From Lumbricus rubellus (lineage: Eukaryota; Annelida; Clitellata; Crassiclitellata; Lumbricidae): a DNA stretch of 64,000 nucleotides. Below the pieces are notes generated by a model, which was given only the letters and a program-made list of their open reading frames with translations, was not told the DNA's origin and ran no database searches. Below are positions 10,788 to 20,482 of the stretch, in pieces (within the stretch, counting starts at the first letter, position 1; the number at the start of each line of letters is the position of its first letter). The translations under genes and the position numbers were made by a program. The DNA lies in the NCBI GenBank assembly GCA_945859605.1, contig OX243814.1, positions 23,639,686 to 23,703,685 of the forward strand, written 5' to 3'.

Positions 10788-12222
10788 AACTACTACTACT
10801 ACTTCTACTACTACAATTATCAATATCACTGCTGCTGCTGCTGCTGCTGCTGCTGAAAAACCCAGCGGAGCTAGAAAGAGGAAGGGAAGGAGGGGAGGAA
10901 TAGAGGGGATGGAAATCTCGATGCAACAATCGAAAGTGCTCGTGCACAAAGAATATGTCTAGCTTTAGAAATGACAAAAGAGAAACAATAATACGAACGA
11001 TTTTTGAAACAATGGAATGCACAAGACAATGTCAGCTACACGCACGTATGCATGAATGTATGCACACATACATATACAATGCATGCATAAAATTACATAT
11101 TCCAATGTACATAAGCTACATAGGCCTACACTATCGTACAAAATACACACATACGTAGGGCTTACATACTTACATACATAAATAGATATACATACATACA
11201 TGCAATGCATAGATCTACATACAAACATGCAATGCATGTATGTATGTACATGTAGATCTATGTATATTGTATATATGTAAGTATGTATGTATGTATGTAT
11301 GTATGTATGTATGTATGTATGTATGTATGTATGTATGTATGTATGTATGTATGTATGTATGTATGTATGTATGTGTGTATGTATGTATGTATGTATGTAT
11401 GTATGTATGTATGTATGTATGTATGTATGTATGTATGTATGTATGTATGTATGTATGTATGTATGTATGTATGTATGTATGTATGAATGTATGTATGTAT
11501 GTAATACTATGTGTATGTGCGTTTCTTATAATAACGGAGTCAAATGTAAGAAATGTCAATAATAATTTGTTTACTTAATAGGAAATGAATTTTGTCCAAC
11601 ATTTGACGGAAGTGGAAGTGGAGGAGGAGTTGATAATCGCATGAGAAGAAACATTGGAGGTCATCACAATGTCATCATCGCAACAGATGCTGCAAACAGA
11701 ATGCAGTCAGCATCGTCATCGTCATCGTTTAGATTCCAGAGAAGCAGCACAGCAGCAGCAGCAGCAAGCGGAAGTGACAAAGCCCCGGATGTGACGAAGG
11801 GCGGATTCTTCGATCGAACATTTCCCACGCGCAGGCCATTCCACGGTGGCTGTAAGATCGGTGACCTCCACCACCTCTCACGACATTCCTACTCCGACCT
11901 TGACTGCAGGTATGACGACAGCGGAAGTCTCATCAAGTCGACGACGACTTCGAATCTTCGTGTCCACTTCGCCTTAGAAGAAGATTCGCTTGATCGTCAT
12001 CTCAACTCATTCGACTGCTCCCCCTCATCCTTACGACCCACGACGACAGTCAAAGGCCCCCAACCCGTTCTCCCTTCCACCGCCAGCGTCCCCGTCGACA
12101 GGAACTACGGGGGGTACTGTGGCTTGCAGGGTGTTGGTGTTGTTGGTGGTCGAACGACAAAGGCCTTTCGAATTGGGAGCGGAAATAGTTGTTCGTCGGT
12201 TCATAAGGATTACGAAATATAG
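1268..12222 (+). CDS. Delta-type protocadherin, three coding exons
   Basis: Predicted single-pass adhesion receptor for calcium-dependent cell-cell recognition at the plasma membrane. Coding exons are 1268-4075, 10251-10578 and 11582-12222, giving 1258 codons. Exon 1 ends in phase 0 (CAG|GTCAGT). Exon 2 has a pyrimidine-rich acceptor ending CCAG and leaves one base, which exon 3 completes with GA to a Gly codon; the stop is TAG. A huge first exon carrying the whole ectodomain, the membrane segment and part of the tail, followed by short tail exons, is typical of protocadherins. Seven cadherin repeats suggest the delta-1 type (PCDH1/7/9/11-like), but orthology is not established. ATG at 1268 is followed at once by a second ATG at 1271; either may be used. 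The exon 2 donor (TCG|GTGCGG) is weak and is the least certain junction. Confidence 0.85.
6273..6413. repeat. Imperfect (GCT/GGT)n trinucleotide tract
   Basis: About 140 bp of mixed GCT, GGT and GTT triplets inside protocadherin intron 1. It can be read as a Gly/Ala-rich peptide, but no splice sites support it as an exon. Confidence 0.85.
7159..7621. repeat. Possible short inverted-repeat element
   Basis: GTCGTTCTAACAG (7159-7171) is matched by its reverse complement CTGTTAGAACGAC (7609-7621). This could bound a 463-bp MITE. No target-site duplication or second copy was found, so chance or a local inversion remains possible. Confidence 0.35.
8197..8527 (-). mobile_element. SINE family A, truncated copy plus full copy in tandem
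   Basis: Two minus-strand copies lie head to tail. 8197-8309 carries only the 3' body and tail. 8310-8527 is complete, with B box GGTTCGAA and an A-box-like TAGTGGTGGCG region. Both share TATGTGCACTTGTTA and the GAGGCGCTCCCGA block with 176-398. The tandem layout suggests insertion of one copy into the end of another, or a dimeric transcript. Confidence 0.75.
8959..9760 (+). mobile_element. Partial copy of the GGGTGGGCCA fold-back transposon
   Basis: It begins GGGTAGGCCA and carries two direct copies of the roughly 200-bp unit (landmarks ATATCTTGGCC, AAAGTTATA, CCACTTTTAGTGAGG, CACCGTTTTT). The second unit is split by the element at 9222-9618. The mirrored half and right end seen at 43445-44602 and 59387-60570 are missing. 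Confidence 0.75.
9222..9618. mobile_element. GCCGGTGTC element with GGAGACTTTATTTC hairpins
   Basis: Inverted ends GCCGGTGTCACG and CGCGACACCGGC bound a 397-bp element inserted in the fold-back transposon around it. Inside, GGAGACTTTATTTC and its complement alternate to make several short hairpins (9437-9595). A second copy, in the opposite orientation, lies at 41172-41550. No coding capacity is evident. Confidence 0.8.
10251..10578 (+). CDS. Protocadherin exon 2 (cytoplasmic tail)
   Basis: The acceptor follows a pyrimidine stretch (TTGTTTCTTTGTCGTCCAG). The encoded segment starts RDVDGCRSEG, has a run of 11 glycines, then KPVVVFIKDQREGEGYF, an acidic EEEEDEGEGEG stretch, and LRLYDTNAATTLKTAAPP. 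The exon enters in phase 0 and leaves in phase 1, which fits exons 1 and 3. The reading frame stays open past the donor into a trinucleotide repeat, so the exact 3' end depends on the weak donor at 10579. Confidence 0.65.
10608..10853. repeat. (CTG/CTA)n trinucleotide tract in protocadherin intron 2
   Basis: About 245 bp of CTG, CTA and related triplets begins some 30 bp after the exon 2 donor. It stays in frame with exon 2 as a Tyr/Cys-rich reading frame until a stop near 10854, which makes it a possible source of a retained-intron variant. Confidence 0.9.
11277..11505. repeat. (GTAT)n tetranucleotide microsatellite
   Basis: Almost perfect GTAT repeats over about 225 bp with rare interruptions (GTGT near 11374, GAAT near 11485). 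It lies in protocadherin intron 2 and ends some 75 bp before the exon 3 acceptor. Confidence 0.97.
11582..12222 (+). CDS. Protocadherin exon 3 with RVHF motif
   Basis: The acceptor is TTTACTTAATAG. The exon completes a phase-1 codon and runs to TAG at 12220-12222. It is rich in Ser, Gly and Arg. It contains the tetrapeptide RVHF (11959-11970, about residues 1172-1175), which fits the RVxF docking motif for protein phosphatase 1; delta-1 protocadherins are known to carry RRVTF as their CM3 motif. Other notable segments are GFFDRTFPTRRPFHGG and SRHSYSDLDCRYDDSG. The C-terminus is HKDYEI. Confidence 0.8.
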
Positions 12223-13343
12223 ACGACGAATAATAATTTTATTGTATATACGAGCGCCAATGAAGTATACATAGGATGCAGCTGTGTAATTATAACCATG
12301 ATGAAAGTTCTGTAGACATCGTTTCAGCTGACATTATAAGATCATTCGACGGAGCAGAGCAGTCAAACTGAAAAGTACCTTTGCATAATTATGTTTATAA
12401 TGGCCGCAGTTGACTTTAATGTCGCAATAATCTGTCTAGGTCGAAGAAAGGGTGAGAGATTGTTTGCTATAAGCGCCTCTATTATAGCTTCTGCTTCTCT
12501 GCCTCTTCGGCAGGTGTCTGCAGTGGCGCCAGCCGTCTCGCTGTTGAACCCATTCATTGAGCTTCCGTTACCATTATTGTGTTTGCATTCATTTCAACAG
12601 CTGCATCTGTCCTCGTCTTCCTCTTCTACGATTCCACTTCATTTGATCATTTCTACTTTGACGATCGTTCTTCATAGTGAGTCTCCTTCTCTCACATGGA
12701 TGCGTGTGACACATTCCCTTTGTCTCTCTGTAGTATTGTGTGTGTGTATCACGGTTTCATCTTCTCCAATCCTTCTCATCAATTCCTCATTTACTCTATG
12801 TTCTATTCAACTGATTTTTCCATTCTCATTCATGTTCACATTTCGACAGCATTCAGTCTTCTCCATTATTCTCCTGATTCATGTCACATGTGTCTAATGA
12901 TCCATACAGAACCACGCTTCATCGTTATCATCCACTTCTTCAAATTCCTGGCTATTTTCACTCTCAGTATAATAGTCCTATCCTTTTTGTGGACGCCTCT
13001 CGTGCAATCCTTTTCTTTAAATGTTCCAGTGGTGTTTTTATTTAGTAAGCTTATCTGTCGTTATCGAACTCTACAGACCAAAGAATGACAATTTTATGAT
13101 TATAAGCTACTCAAATGATTCGGAAATGATTTATTTCCAAAAAATAATTGATCCTAGGTATTTTTCAGGACAATGTCCAATGCTCAGTAGGCCTATGCTT
13201 CCAATGCAATTATATCAACGGCTGTTAGTTAAGCACAGGCATAATATTCTCATGTTCAGAGGTATTGATTTGGTTGATGAAAACTAACGTCCGGTATTTC
13301 GTATCATCTGGACTAATAGGCTATAATTGGATATTAACCAAGC

Positions 13344-13551
13344 CAAGGCCGGATCAAGGCATGTTCAACATGTTCGGCCGAACAGGGGCCCTCACACTTT
13401 AGAGGTCCCCCCAAAAAATTTTCAAGGACAAAATTAATATATTCTGGAGAAATTTCGACCAAACGACAAAAAGATCATCAGATGTTTCTGCCGAAGATCC
13501 CCTAACAATTCAGAACAAGAACAAGGCCCCACATTTCTTAATCCGGCCCTG
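13344..13551. mobile_element. hAT-type MITE with 8-bp target duplication
   Basis: The ends CAAGGCCGGATCAAG and CTTAATCCGGCCCTG form imperfect terminal inverted repeats. AACCAAGC is present directly on both sides (13336-13343 and 13552-13559). The 8-bp duplication and the CAGGGCCGGAT-like end are characteristic of hAT elements. The 208-bp body is non-coding. Confidence 0.88.
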
Positions 13552-13618
13552 AACCAAGCAAAAATTGCGAAACAGAAATTGACAACCCAGTAGACTGATA
13601 CTAGAATGTCGTTCGCAG

Positions 13619-13637
13619 ATGAATGAATGAATGAATG

Positions 13638-13682
<45 letters not shown>
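13619..13682. repeat. (GAAT)n/(CAAT)n microsatellite
   Basis: GAATGAATGAAT passes into twelve or so CAAT units and ends with GATGAATGA. Confidence 0.92.
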
Positions 13683-13776
13683 ATGAATGATTATAAGCGT
13701 CTCGCTCATCATATAGGCATGCAGCAGCAGTCCGTCAATCCCTTCGTTCTTCTAATAGTGACGAACTTCTGTCATC

Positions 13777-14165
13777 TGAATTTAGTATTCGTGATAAAAA
13801 GAACTATCATGAATTTAGTATTCGTGATAAAAAGAACTATCATGAATTTAGTATTTGTGATAGAAAGAACTATCATCTGAATTTAGTATTCGTGATAGAA
13901 AGAACTATCATGAATTTAGTATTCGTGATAAAAAAGAACTATCATGAATTTAGTATTCGTGATAGAAAGAACTATCATGAATTTAGTATTCGTGATAGAA
14001 AGAACTATCATGAATTTAGTATTCGTGATAAAAAGAACTTTCATGAATTTAGTATTCGTGATAGAAAAAACTTTCATGAATTTAGTATTCGTGATAGAAA
14101 GAACTATCATGAATTTAGTATTCGTGATAGAAAGAACTATCATCTGAATTTAGTATTCGTGCTAT
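13777..14165. repeat. 33-bp minisatellite, about 12 copies
   Basis: The unit runs GAATTTAGTATTCGTGATAG then AAAGAACTATCAT, with A/G variants and three slightly longer units marked by TCATCTGAATTT. GATAG and CTATC in each unit can pair around AAAGAA. Because the period is a multiple of three the array stays open in several frames (for instance NYHEFSIRDRK), but no splice or promoter context makes it a gene. Confidence 0.95.
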
Positions 14166-16481
14166 TTAAAGTTCGATAGGCAGCGTTGTACAGCTGTCTC
14201 AATTATTGGCTCTTAATAGCCTACACTTGTAATGCGCCAGCTGTTTATATAGGCCTACACATGTAAACAATGCCGATACGTTTTACAAGTTTCATAAATT
14301 CAATGTGTATTGTCGTGGTTTGGTTTGGAGCTCATCTGACTATGTCTCTACATGGGGGGGGGGGGGACACTCTATAAATTCTTGAAATGAATGAATGAGC
14401 GAATCAACAGCGCTGTGGGACAACTAGTGTTTGTGTTTTACCATTATCTTGAGAAATTGTTATCAACTAAAAGTATAGACTAATAGTTTACTCATATTAT
14501 AATGTAACCTAACATGAGCTTTTATTCTATAGCGCCTCTTTAAAATATCCACTCAAAGACTTCTCGCAGTACAGTCTGGATTGGATCCACAGTTTAACGA
14601 CAGCAGTCTGTTTACGACAACAAACAAAGACCGTTGACATCGAAAGAAATTTGCTTGACGTGTTACAACTCCAGCCCAGTTTCGATGAAACCGACGTTTT
14701 TATATGACGGCAGATGGGACCACAGACATTTGCGCAAGTCAAAGATAGAGATGTTATAAGTTATAACCAATGAAGACAAATGCCAAACCAGAAAAAGCAC
14801 AATGTCCATTGTAATAACGACTTGAAAAAAGAAGCACTGTTAACAGACTGGCCAAGAAACCCTCGACTATGCCAGAGAAGCCACTCCTTAAGATAACCAT
14901 ACCCCAAAGCAATAATATCATAAGTATTTACAGTTCGCACATAAATGAATGACCTTTGTATGAGTTAAGCATGCAGCCTTTTGGCAAAGTCGTTATAGCC
15001 TACTACAACCTGGCAAAAACACAGAGTTTCCCAGCTGCTTAAGTCATATCAGCTCCGACGAGTAAGAAGCTTTATGGAGGCGCTATATAAATTTCGATGG
15101 ATTAAATAGATCTGTCTAGATGTTAGGCCTATATGAAGAATTCAGCTACACCAGCTTTGCTGCCAAGACCAGATGCCCCACAATAAAGACTTTGAAAAGC
15201 CACAATCAAACAAAGACTTCGAATCATTACTAAAAAGTTTCATGTAAAGTCTAGCAAACCGCAACTTACAAAATTGTGACACTAGGCTTCAAAAGCCGTC
15301 ACTTATGGTTTTTCATGTTTTTATTCAGTTAAATTCTACAGTAATTATGCTTCAAAATACTTTTTACAGAATGAAAATATCTTTTTTCTAACTGAAAATA
15401 TCTGAAATTATATTCGTTCGATTCTGTAACTTGTAGAATCACAACAATGGAGAAAATCGAGCTAAAAGTTTCAGCACATTTGCGTCATAAAAGTCCTTAG
15501 TAACCATTAATTGAATATTCTGCAATTTTGCTGGTCAATAAATGGGTATATTATGTATCGAATACAGCAAACGGCATCAAATTCGAGCAATTACTTTCCA
15601 CATTGTGACTGATTTACAGACAACTGCTGAATTGTAAAAGACGAATGAATGAGTCAATGAATTCAAATAGCCCAGGAACAATTAAACGCTTCCAAGAGTA
15701 AACGGCCAGGACCGAGCGGCATATATCGGACCCTATGAGTGTAATATTTCAAACACACAATCAGCCAGGCACTACAGGATGTGGACCTTTGTCCATTTAT
15801 AATCTAATTAGGAAATGTAAACATTTGCATCCGAATCCGATGCAGCGTCTTACGAATAGGCCTATTACCCTATCGGCTCCCTCAAAGAAATATTTACCTA
15901 ACAGCTTAGTCTACAGAGAAACATGAATCAAACAAGACAATAATGCGTCCGATAACAATTTGAACGTAGTCTGATAACTCATGCAAGTCTTTTCAGTTCT
16001 TATAAGGGATTTTAATTAGGCCTATTTGCACACTTAGACAATAATATTGTTCCTATTTATTATCTCGTACACACATCGCTCGAATGCGCACACACTGTAG
16101 GTAGGATAGATCAGAGCCGATTTAATTTGCATCAAGTTACCAAGAGTCAATATTAATCAAACTTCCTATAGATCTATATTTATGATGGGTGGCCACCGAG
16201 GGTGGGTGGTTTGCCAGTTTAGTCATGTTTACCAAAGTAATTGACCGCGCCGTTGATCTCAATCTCGGTACCTATCATTCTCCAAGCCAGCGTGAACAAG
16301 CCTACCCCCTAACGAACAATCAACCAGGTTGCCCGTATCACAATTTGAGCAGTTTATAAGACCTTCGCTATTTCCTATAATTTTAACGATGTAAATTAAT
16401 ATTTATACGAATTCTTTCCAAAGCTTACGCTAGCTGTAGGACTGAGTAAGAAAAGGAGCAACAAAACATTTACTGGTAGGC

Positions 16482-16492
16482 GCGCATGCGCA
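16482..16492. promoter_or_regulatory. NRF1-like palindrome GCGCATGCGCA
   Basis: This matches the core NRF1 consensus GCGCATGCGC and is followed within about 70 bp by CCAAT (16516-16520) and a GGAGGCGTGG box. In this AT-rich intergenic DNA it could mark a promoter or a transposon regulatory region. No coding exon was found next to it. Confidence 0.25.
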
Positions 16493-17554
16493 GTATCGAA
16501 GGTCAGTCTTGTAAACCAATAAGACTCTCAGAAAACTGGGTCGGAGGCGTGGTTTGAGCAGTTGTCAGATGGCCATTAATTCATGCTTAACTTTATAGAC
16601 AAACTTTGTCATATTTAGGTAGGTGGCAAAATTTACCAGAACCATGTAATATCATATTTAGGGTATAATCTATCACGCGGTACATGTGGCCACAAGAAAT
16701 AGTGAGGTCAGCTTATGAAAACTCGATCGTTCATGGCGAATTTTAACTTTGTAAATAGGCTATTTGGGACCTAGATTCAAAGCAAATTCTTACACCACAT
16801 GCGCCAAAAGTCATTTTTCCCCCCACTAATAATTTGAATTCAACATTTTTAATTGCAGATATTGAAAGTAGACATATTTTTAAACAATAATACACCATAA
16901 AACAATTTTCCATATTTTTCATCCATCTCGCGTGTTTTGTCTTTTATCTCTGTATCTAGATCTCTTCATGCGACGGCTTTTTAAAGACAGTGTCACAAAT
17001 GAAAACGTGATTCTTTATTTCATTCTGGCTTAACGACTTGAAACGAAAATAATTAATTTTCAACCCAAAAGTCCGTTCATGTAATAGCCTATAGCACGCT
17101 GACATTACGACGACAAGGAAAGCATGGTTTAAAAACAGACAAATTAATAAATATCGCATATCTAACAAAAAGCAAAAGTATTTGCAAGATTTAATAACAC
17201 TACGTAACAAAATTTTACTTTTTGTTTGTTCCTGGGTATTAAGTGTTATTTCCTGATTGCTTCTGACTCAAAAGTATAGAAAATGGCCATTATACCCCAA
17301 AGACTTTGCTTTTCAGGCCAGGAGATTGATTATTCTGAAATGTAACTGTTTCTTCGGAACATTGAAATATAAAGCCAGTCATGTGTTAACTCTAAGTAGC
17401 TGTACAGCTTTTGTGAGCTTCCGGGAATATTCTAGAATGTGCGAGAACACCTATAAAATAAATAAAGATGCCTTGAGCCCACCATGCACGATGACAACAG
17501 AAAAACATTTTAGGCATACGTGGCAAACAACTCCGTTATGGGCATGACAAAAAT

Positions 17555-18222
17555 CCGTACTGTCCAAACCAAAAAGACCTCAACGATTTGATCAGAGATC
17601 TTGGCTCCACCAAATCCAATGCAGACCTTTTGACGTCTACACTGAAACAGTGGAACCTGTTGGATGGCAATGTCCAAATCGCAGATCAGAGGAAGCGTCA
17701 TCAAGCATTTTCAAGCTTTTTACAAGTCAAGATGGACTCTGCTTCTGTCACAACGCGACCAGTCTGTTTCAGGAAATTGGAATCGACTGCAACCCGACCG
17801 AGTGGCGTCTCTTCATTGACAGTTCATCTCGGAGCCTCAAAGATGTGCTACTCCATAATGGGAACAAGTACCCATTCCTTCCTCTGGCTCACTCAGTACA
17901 CCTCAAAGAGGATTACAACAGCGTGAAAACCTTGTTAGCCGCCTTGAAGTTCGATGGGTACGGCTGGGATGTCATAGGAGACTTCAAAAGTGTATCATTC
18001 CTGATGGGTCTGGACAAAGTTTCCTTGCTACCTTTGCCTTTGGAACAGCAGAGACAAAAAGACACACTACCACAAGCGGGACTGGTCCCAACGGGCCGAG
18101 TTCAATGTGGATACAGTAAAAATGTCAAGTGGGAGCCACTGATCGATCCTCGGAAAGTGCTGATGCCACCACTGCACATTAAATCGGGTCTAATGAAACA
18201 ATTTGTCACAGTTAAGGCTATG
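17555..18222 (+). pseudogene. Broken transposase-like ORF (copy 1)
   Basis: Read across frames, the segment gives KDLNDLIRDLGSTKSNADLL, then LFTSQDGLCFC, DCNPTEWRLFIDSSSRSLK, VLLHNGNKYPFLPLAHSVH, GYGWDVIGDFKSVSFLMG, TKFPCYLCLWNSRDKK and PPLHIKSGLMKQFVT. I recognise this as a multi-copy, uncharacterised protein family found in many invertebrate genomes. It has DDE-like aspartates and a C-x2-C group, and I think it is the transposase of this element class, which is inference. At least two frameshifts (near 17730 and 18020) and the LINE insertion kill it. Confidence 0.7.
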
Positions 18223-19080
18223 GGTCAGGTGCTCATTGCCCTGAGAGCATGGATGGCATCAAACCGTCTTAGACTAAACCCTTCTAAAACCAAATTCATT
18301 TGGTTGGGCTCCCGGTAGCAGCAGCTGTCTAAGATTAATCTGAATGACCTCTCTGCTGAATTTCCTGACTGTACTTTCTTCACCTTGGTCCGTGACCTTG
18401 GCGTCGTGCTAGACCAGGAACTACTTTTGTGCCTCACCTCAATCGTCTCAGTCGCTCATGTTTCTGTCAGCTGCGCCAGCTTCGCACTGTCGCTCGCTCT
18501 CTCTCGCTCAACTGGCACTGCAACTACGCTTGTACATTCCTTTGTCTCAGCTCGTCTTGACTACTGCTTATCCCTTTATGCTGTTTTACCATCTGGTCGG
18601 TTATCTTCTTTTGACCGTATTCTACGAGCTGCGGCGCGCCTCATTGGTCAACTGCTGAAATTTGGTCACTTTACAAAATACATGCTGGAGGTTCTGCATT
18701 GGCTCCCTGTCCGTCAGCGCATCGAATACAGAATCTCTTCTTTGATATTGCGATGCCACCTAGGTCTTGCTCCAAATTACCTACTTGATCTTTGTCGGCC
18801 CGCGTCAAGTACTCGGACTGGTCGGTCCTTGCGCTCGGCTGATAGGGGAGTGCTCTTGGTTCCGTTTGCTCGCACCTCCATCATGCAGAGTCGTGTTTTT
18901 CTGTGGTTGGCCCGGTGGTATGGAATGCCCTCCCACTTGAGCTTCGCCTGTTCCCTAGATCACTCTCTGACACATTCTATAAACACTTAAAAACTGTTCT
19001 GTTTGGTCGTACTGGAGTCGTGAGCGCCTCTGAGTAGTTTCCTTGAAGAGGCGCTATATAAATACTTGAATGAATGAATG
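18223..19080 (+). pseudogene. Nested CR1/L2-like LINE 3' fragment (copy 1)
   Basis: It starts inside the reverse transcriptase (ALRAWMASNRLRLNPSKTKF), continues with VRDLGVVLD, SARLDYCLSLYAVLPSG, LEVLHWLPVRQRIEYRI and SDTFYKHLKTVLFGR, and ends in a short 3' UTR with GCGCCTCTGAGTAG, GAGGCGCTATATAAAT and (TGAA)n. It is 5'-truncated and carries a stop and frameshifts. The insertion lies within the transposase-like frame and is present in both composite copies, so it predates their duplication. Confidence 0.85.
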
Positions 19081-19837
19081 TTGCTTTAGAGTCATTTTGT
19101 CATATTTTGTGGTTTTTTGTGACCCATATGGTTTTCTTATGACTTTACGCGAACAAAAGCAAGGAAATTCACTCGTTTTTGGTGGAACCAGGTTTTTTCT
19201 TTTAAATATCGTTCTCGAGTCCACAAAAGCAAAGTTTAAACAGAATAACAACCATTTCCTATACTTTTGAGGCACAAATAACCAGGAAATCACACTCATT
19301 GCCCAGGAACAAAAATCGTGTTACATAGTGTAATTGCAAGATAATGCACTAAAAGTAGATCCAATGCTTAGCTGGCTTGCATCCCAGTTATAGGCTTATT
19401 ACGTTGACTTGATAATATGAAAAAAATAAATTTCGCTCGGTAACTTCCTACGCTCTGGATAATTAGGGGGCCTAGGCTATTCATGTTTGGCAGGTCTCTA
19501 CGTTCCAATCGTTTATATATGCACCACGAGCCACTTACAACAGGCGCGCTGAAATAGTTTATAGGCCTACTAGGATCATGCTGAACACCGAAAAACCAGT
19601 AAAATTATATACCTGACAACAACTCCTCAAATTTCTTATGAATATTGTTGCTCAACAAGTCGAGATTGAACATTGTCATTTCTTATTCTTGTCTATTGAT
19701 TCGGAAACGACAGTTCAGCATTATTTTGATTCTGTCGATAACACTCTATCCACCTCATTCAGTGTCTTTCTGTCTTTTTCTTAATGTAAGTGATAATTGT
19801 ACTAACAATTAATTGTAATTGTAATCGTACATTTATG

Positions 19838-20120
19838 TAGCGCCACTTCAAGAGAACTCATCAGAGGCACTCCCGACCTGACACCAAACCAAAATAAAAG
19901 AGAATGGTTTTCAAACGCTTGCGGAAAAGGGGCAAAGAAAGACAAAGAAGTTCATTACGGAGACTAATAGGTAGCCGAACTTATTCCAGAAAGACGGACC
20001 GACCATAGCAAAGCTTCTAAGCAGCACAAATTATGGTGACCTGCCCGCACCGGTAAAAATCATTCAATCAATCAGAATTTATATAGCGCCTCTTAGAAGT
20101 AACTACTCAGAGGTGCTCCT
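19838..20120 (-). mobile_element. Two minus-strand SINE/LINE tails
   Basis: 19838-20050 begins TTATGTAGCGCCACTTCAAG and is similar over about 200 bp to 24247-24475. 20070-20120 begins ATTTATATAGCGCCTCTTAG and has CTACTCAGAGG. Both are complements of the hairpin tail GCGCCTCTGAGTAG...GAGGCGCTATA. Confidence 0.6.
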
Positions 20121-20470
20121 GGGCGAGACCGAAAGAAATAAACAGTCTTCAACATTCAACTAAAAAATACTTTAAAAACTGTCTTTTGTCGTTTTCATCA
20201 CTTTCTGCTGCATACAATCGATGCAGAAACATGCTCTAAAAGCTTTACAATAAGATTTCAATTTGACTCGTAATCTGAGCAAAAGTGGAATGACGAATGT
20301 GCAGAGGCGTGCACTACAAGACCGATGCTTTTGAGTGCTGATAAGAAATACATTCTACAAAAGTAATTTACACTCGGCACTATACTATATAGGGCTTGCA
20401 TTCATTATCTCATCAAGCCATGATAAGAGTTGATTGTGTGCATGTGGGCATAATTTTATTATTGTCCACC

Positions 20471-20482
20471 TGCGCATGCGCA
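20471..20482. promoter_or_regulatory. Perfect NRF1-type palindrome TGCGCATGCGCA
   Basis: An exact self-complementary 12-mer. About 220 bp downstream is a strong splice donor (TTC|GTAAGT at 20699). This could be the promoter of the TRADD-N-like gene, with a non-coding first exon ending at 20698. That link is inference only. Confidence 0.3.

Larger units (their letters stand above)
17193..19335 (+). mobile_element. Composite DNA transposon, copy 1
   Basis: A 2143-bp segment repeated at 30017-32159 with a constant offset of 12824 bases and no visible difference. The ends are inverted: left CACTACGTAACAAAATTTT, right (complemented) CACTATGTAACACGATTTTT, with similarity continuing for about 90 bp or more (GTTCCTGGG, ATTTCCTG, CTCAAAAGTATAG). 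TTGCAAGAT occurs just outside both ends (17182-17190 and 19334-19342), a possible 9-bp target duplication. Inside are a broken transposase-like frame and a nested LINE 3' fragment. The flanks differ from those of copy 2, so the two arose by separate insertion. Confidence 0.85.

Noticed and set aside
10257..10856. A 200-codon frame ending in a Tyr/Cys-rich repeat as one gene
   Set aside because: Only the first 328 bases carry exon-like sequence with a phase-compatible donor; the rest is a triplet repeat that is open because of its composition.
11240..11578. Long frames of repeated MYVC on both strands
   Set aside because: Translation of a GTAT microsatellite with no coding signature.
12391..12897. 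168-codon hydrophobic frame after the protocadherin stop
   Set aside because: No domain or signal-anchor pattern, AT/CT-rich composition; more likely 3' UTR or intergenic.
13777..14165. CRISPR-like array
   Set aside because: Units are contiguous with no unique spacers, and the genome is clearly eukaryotic.
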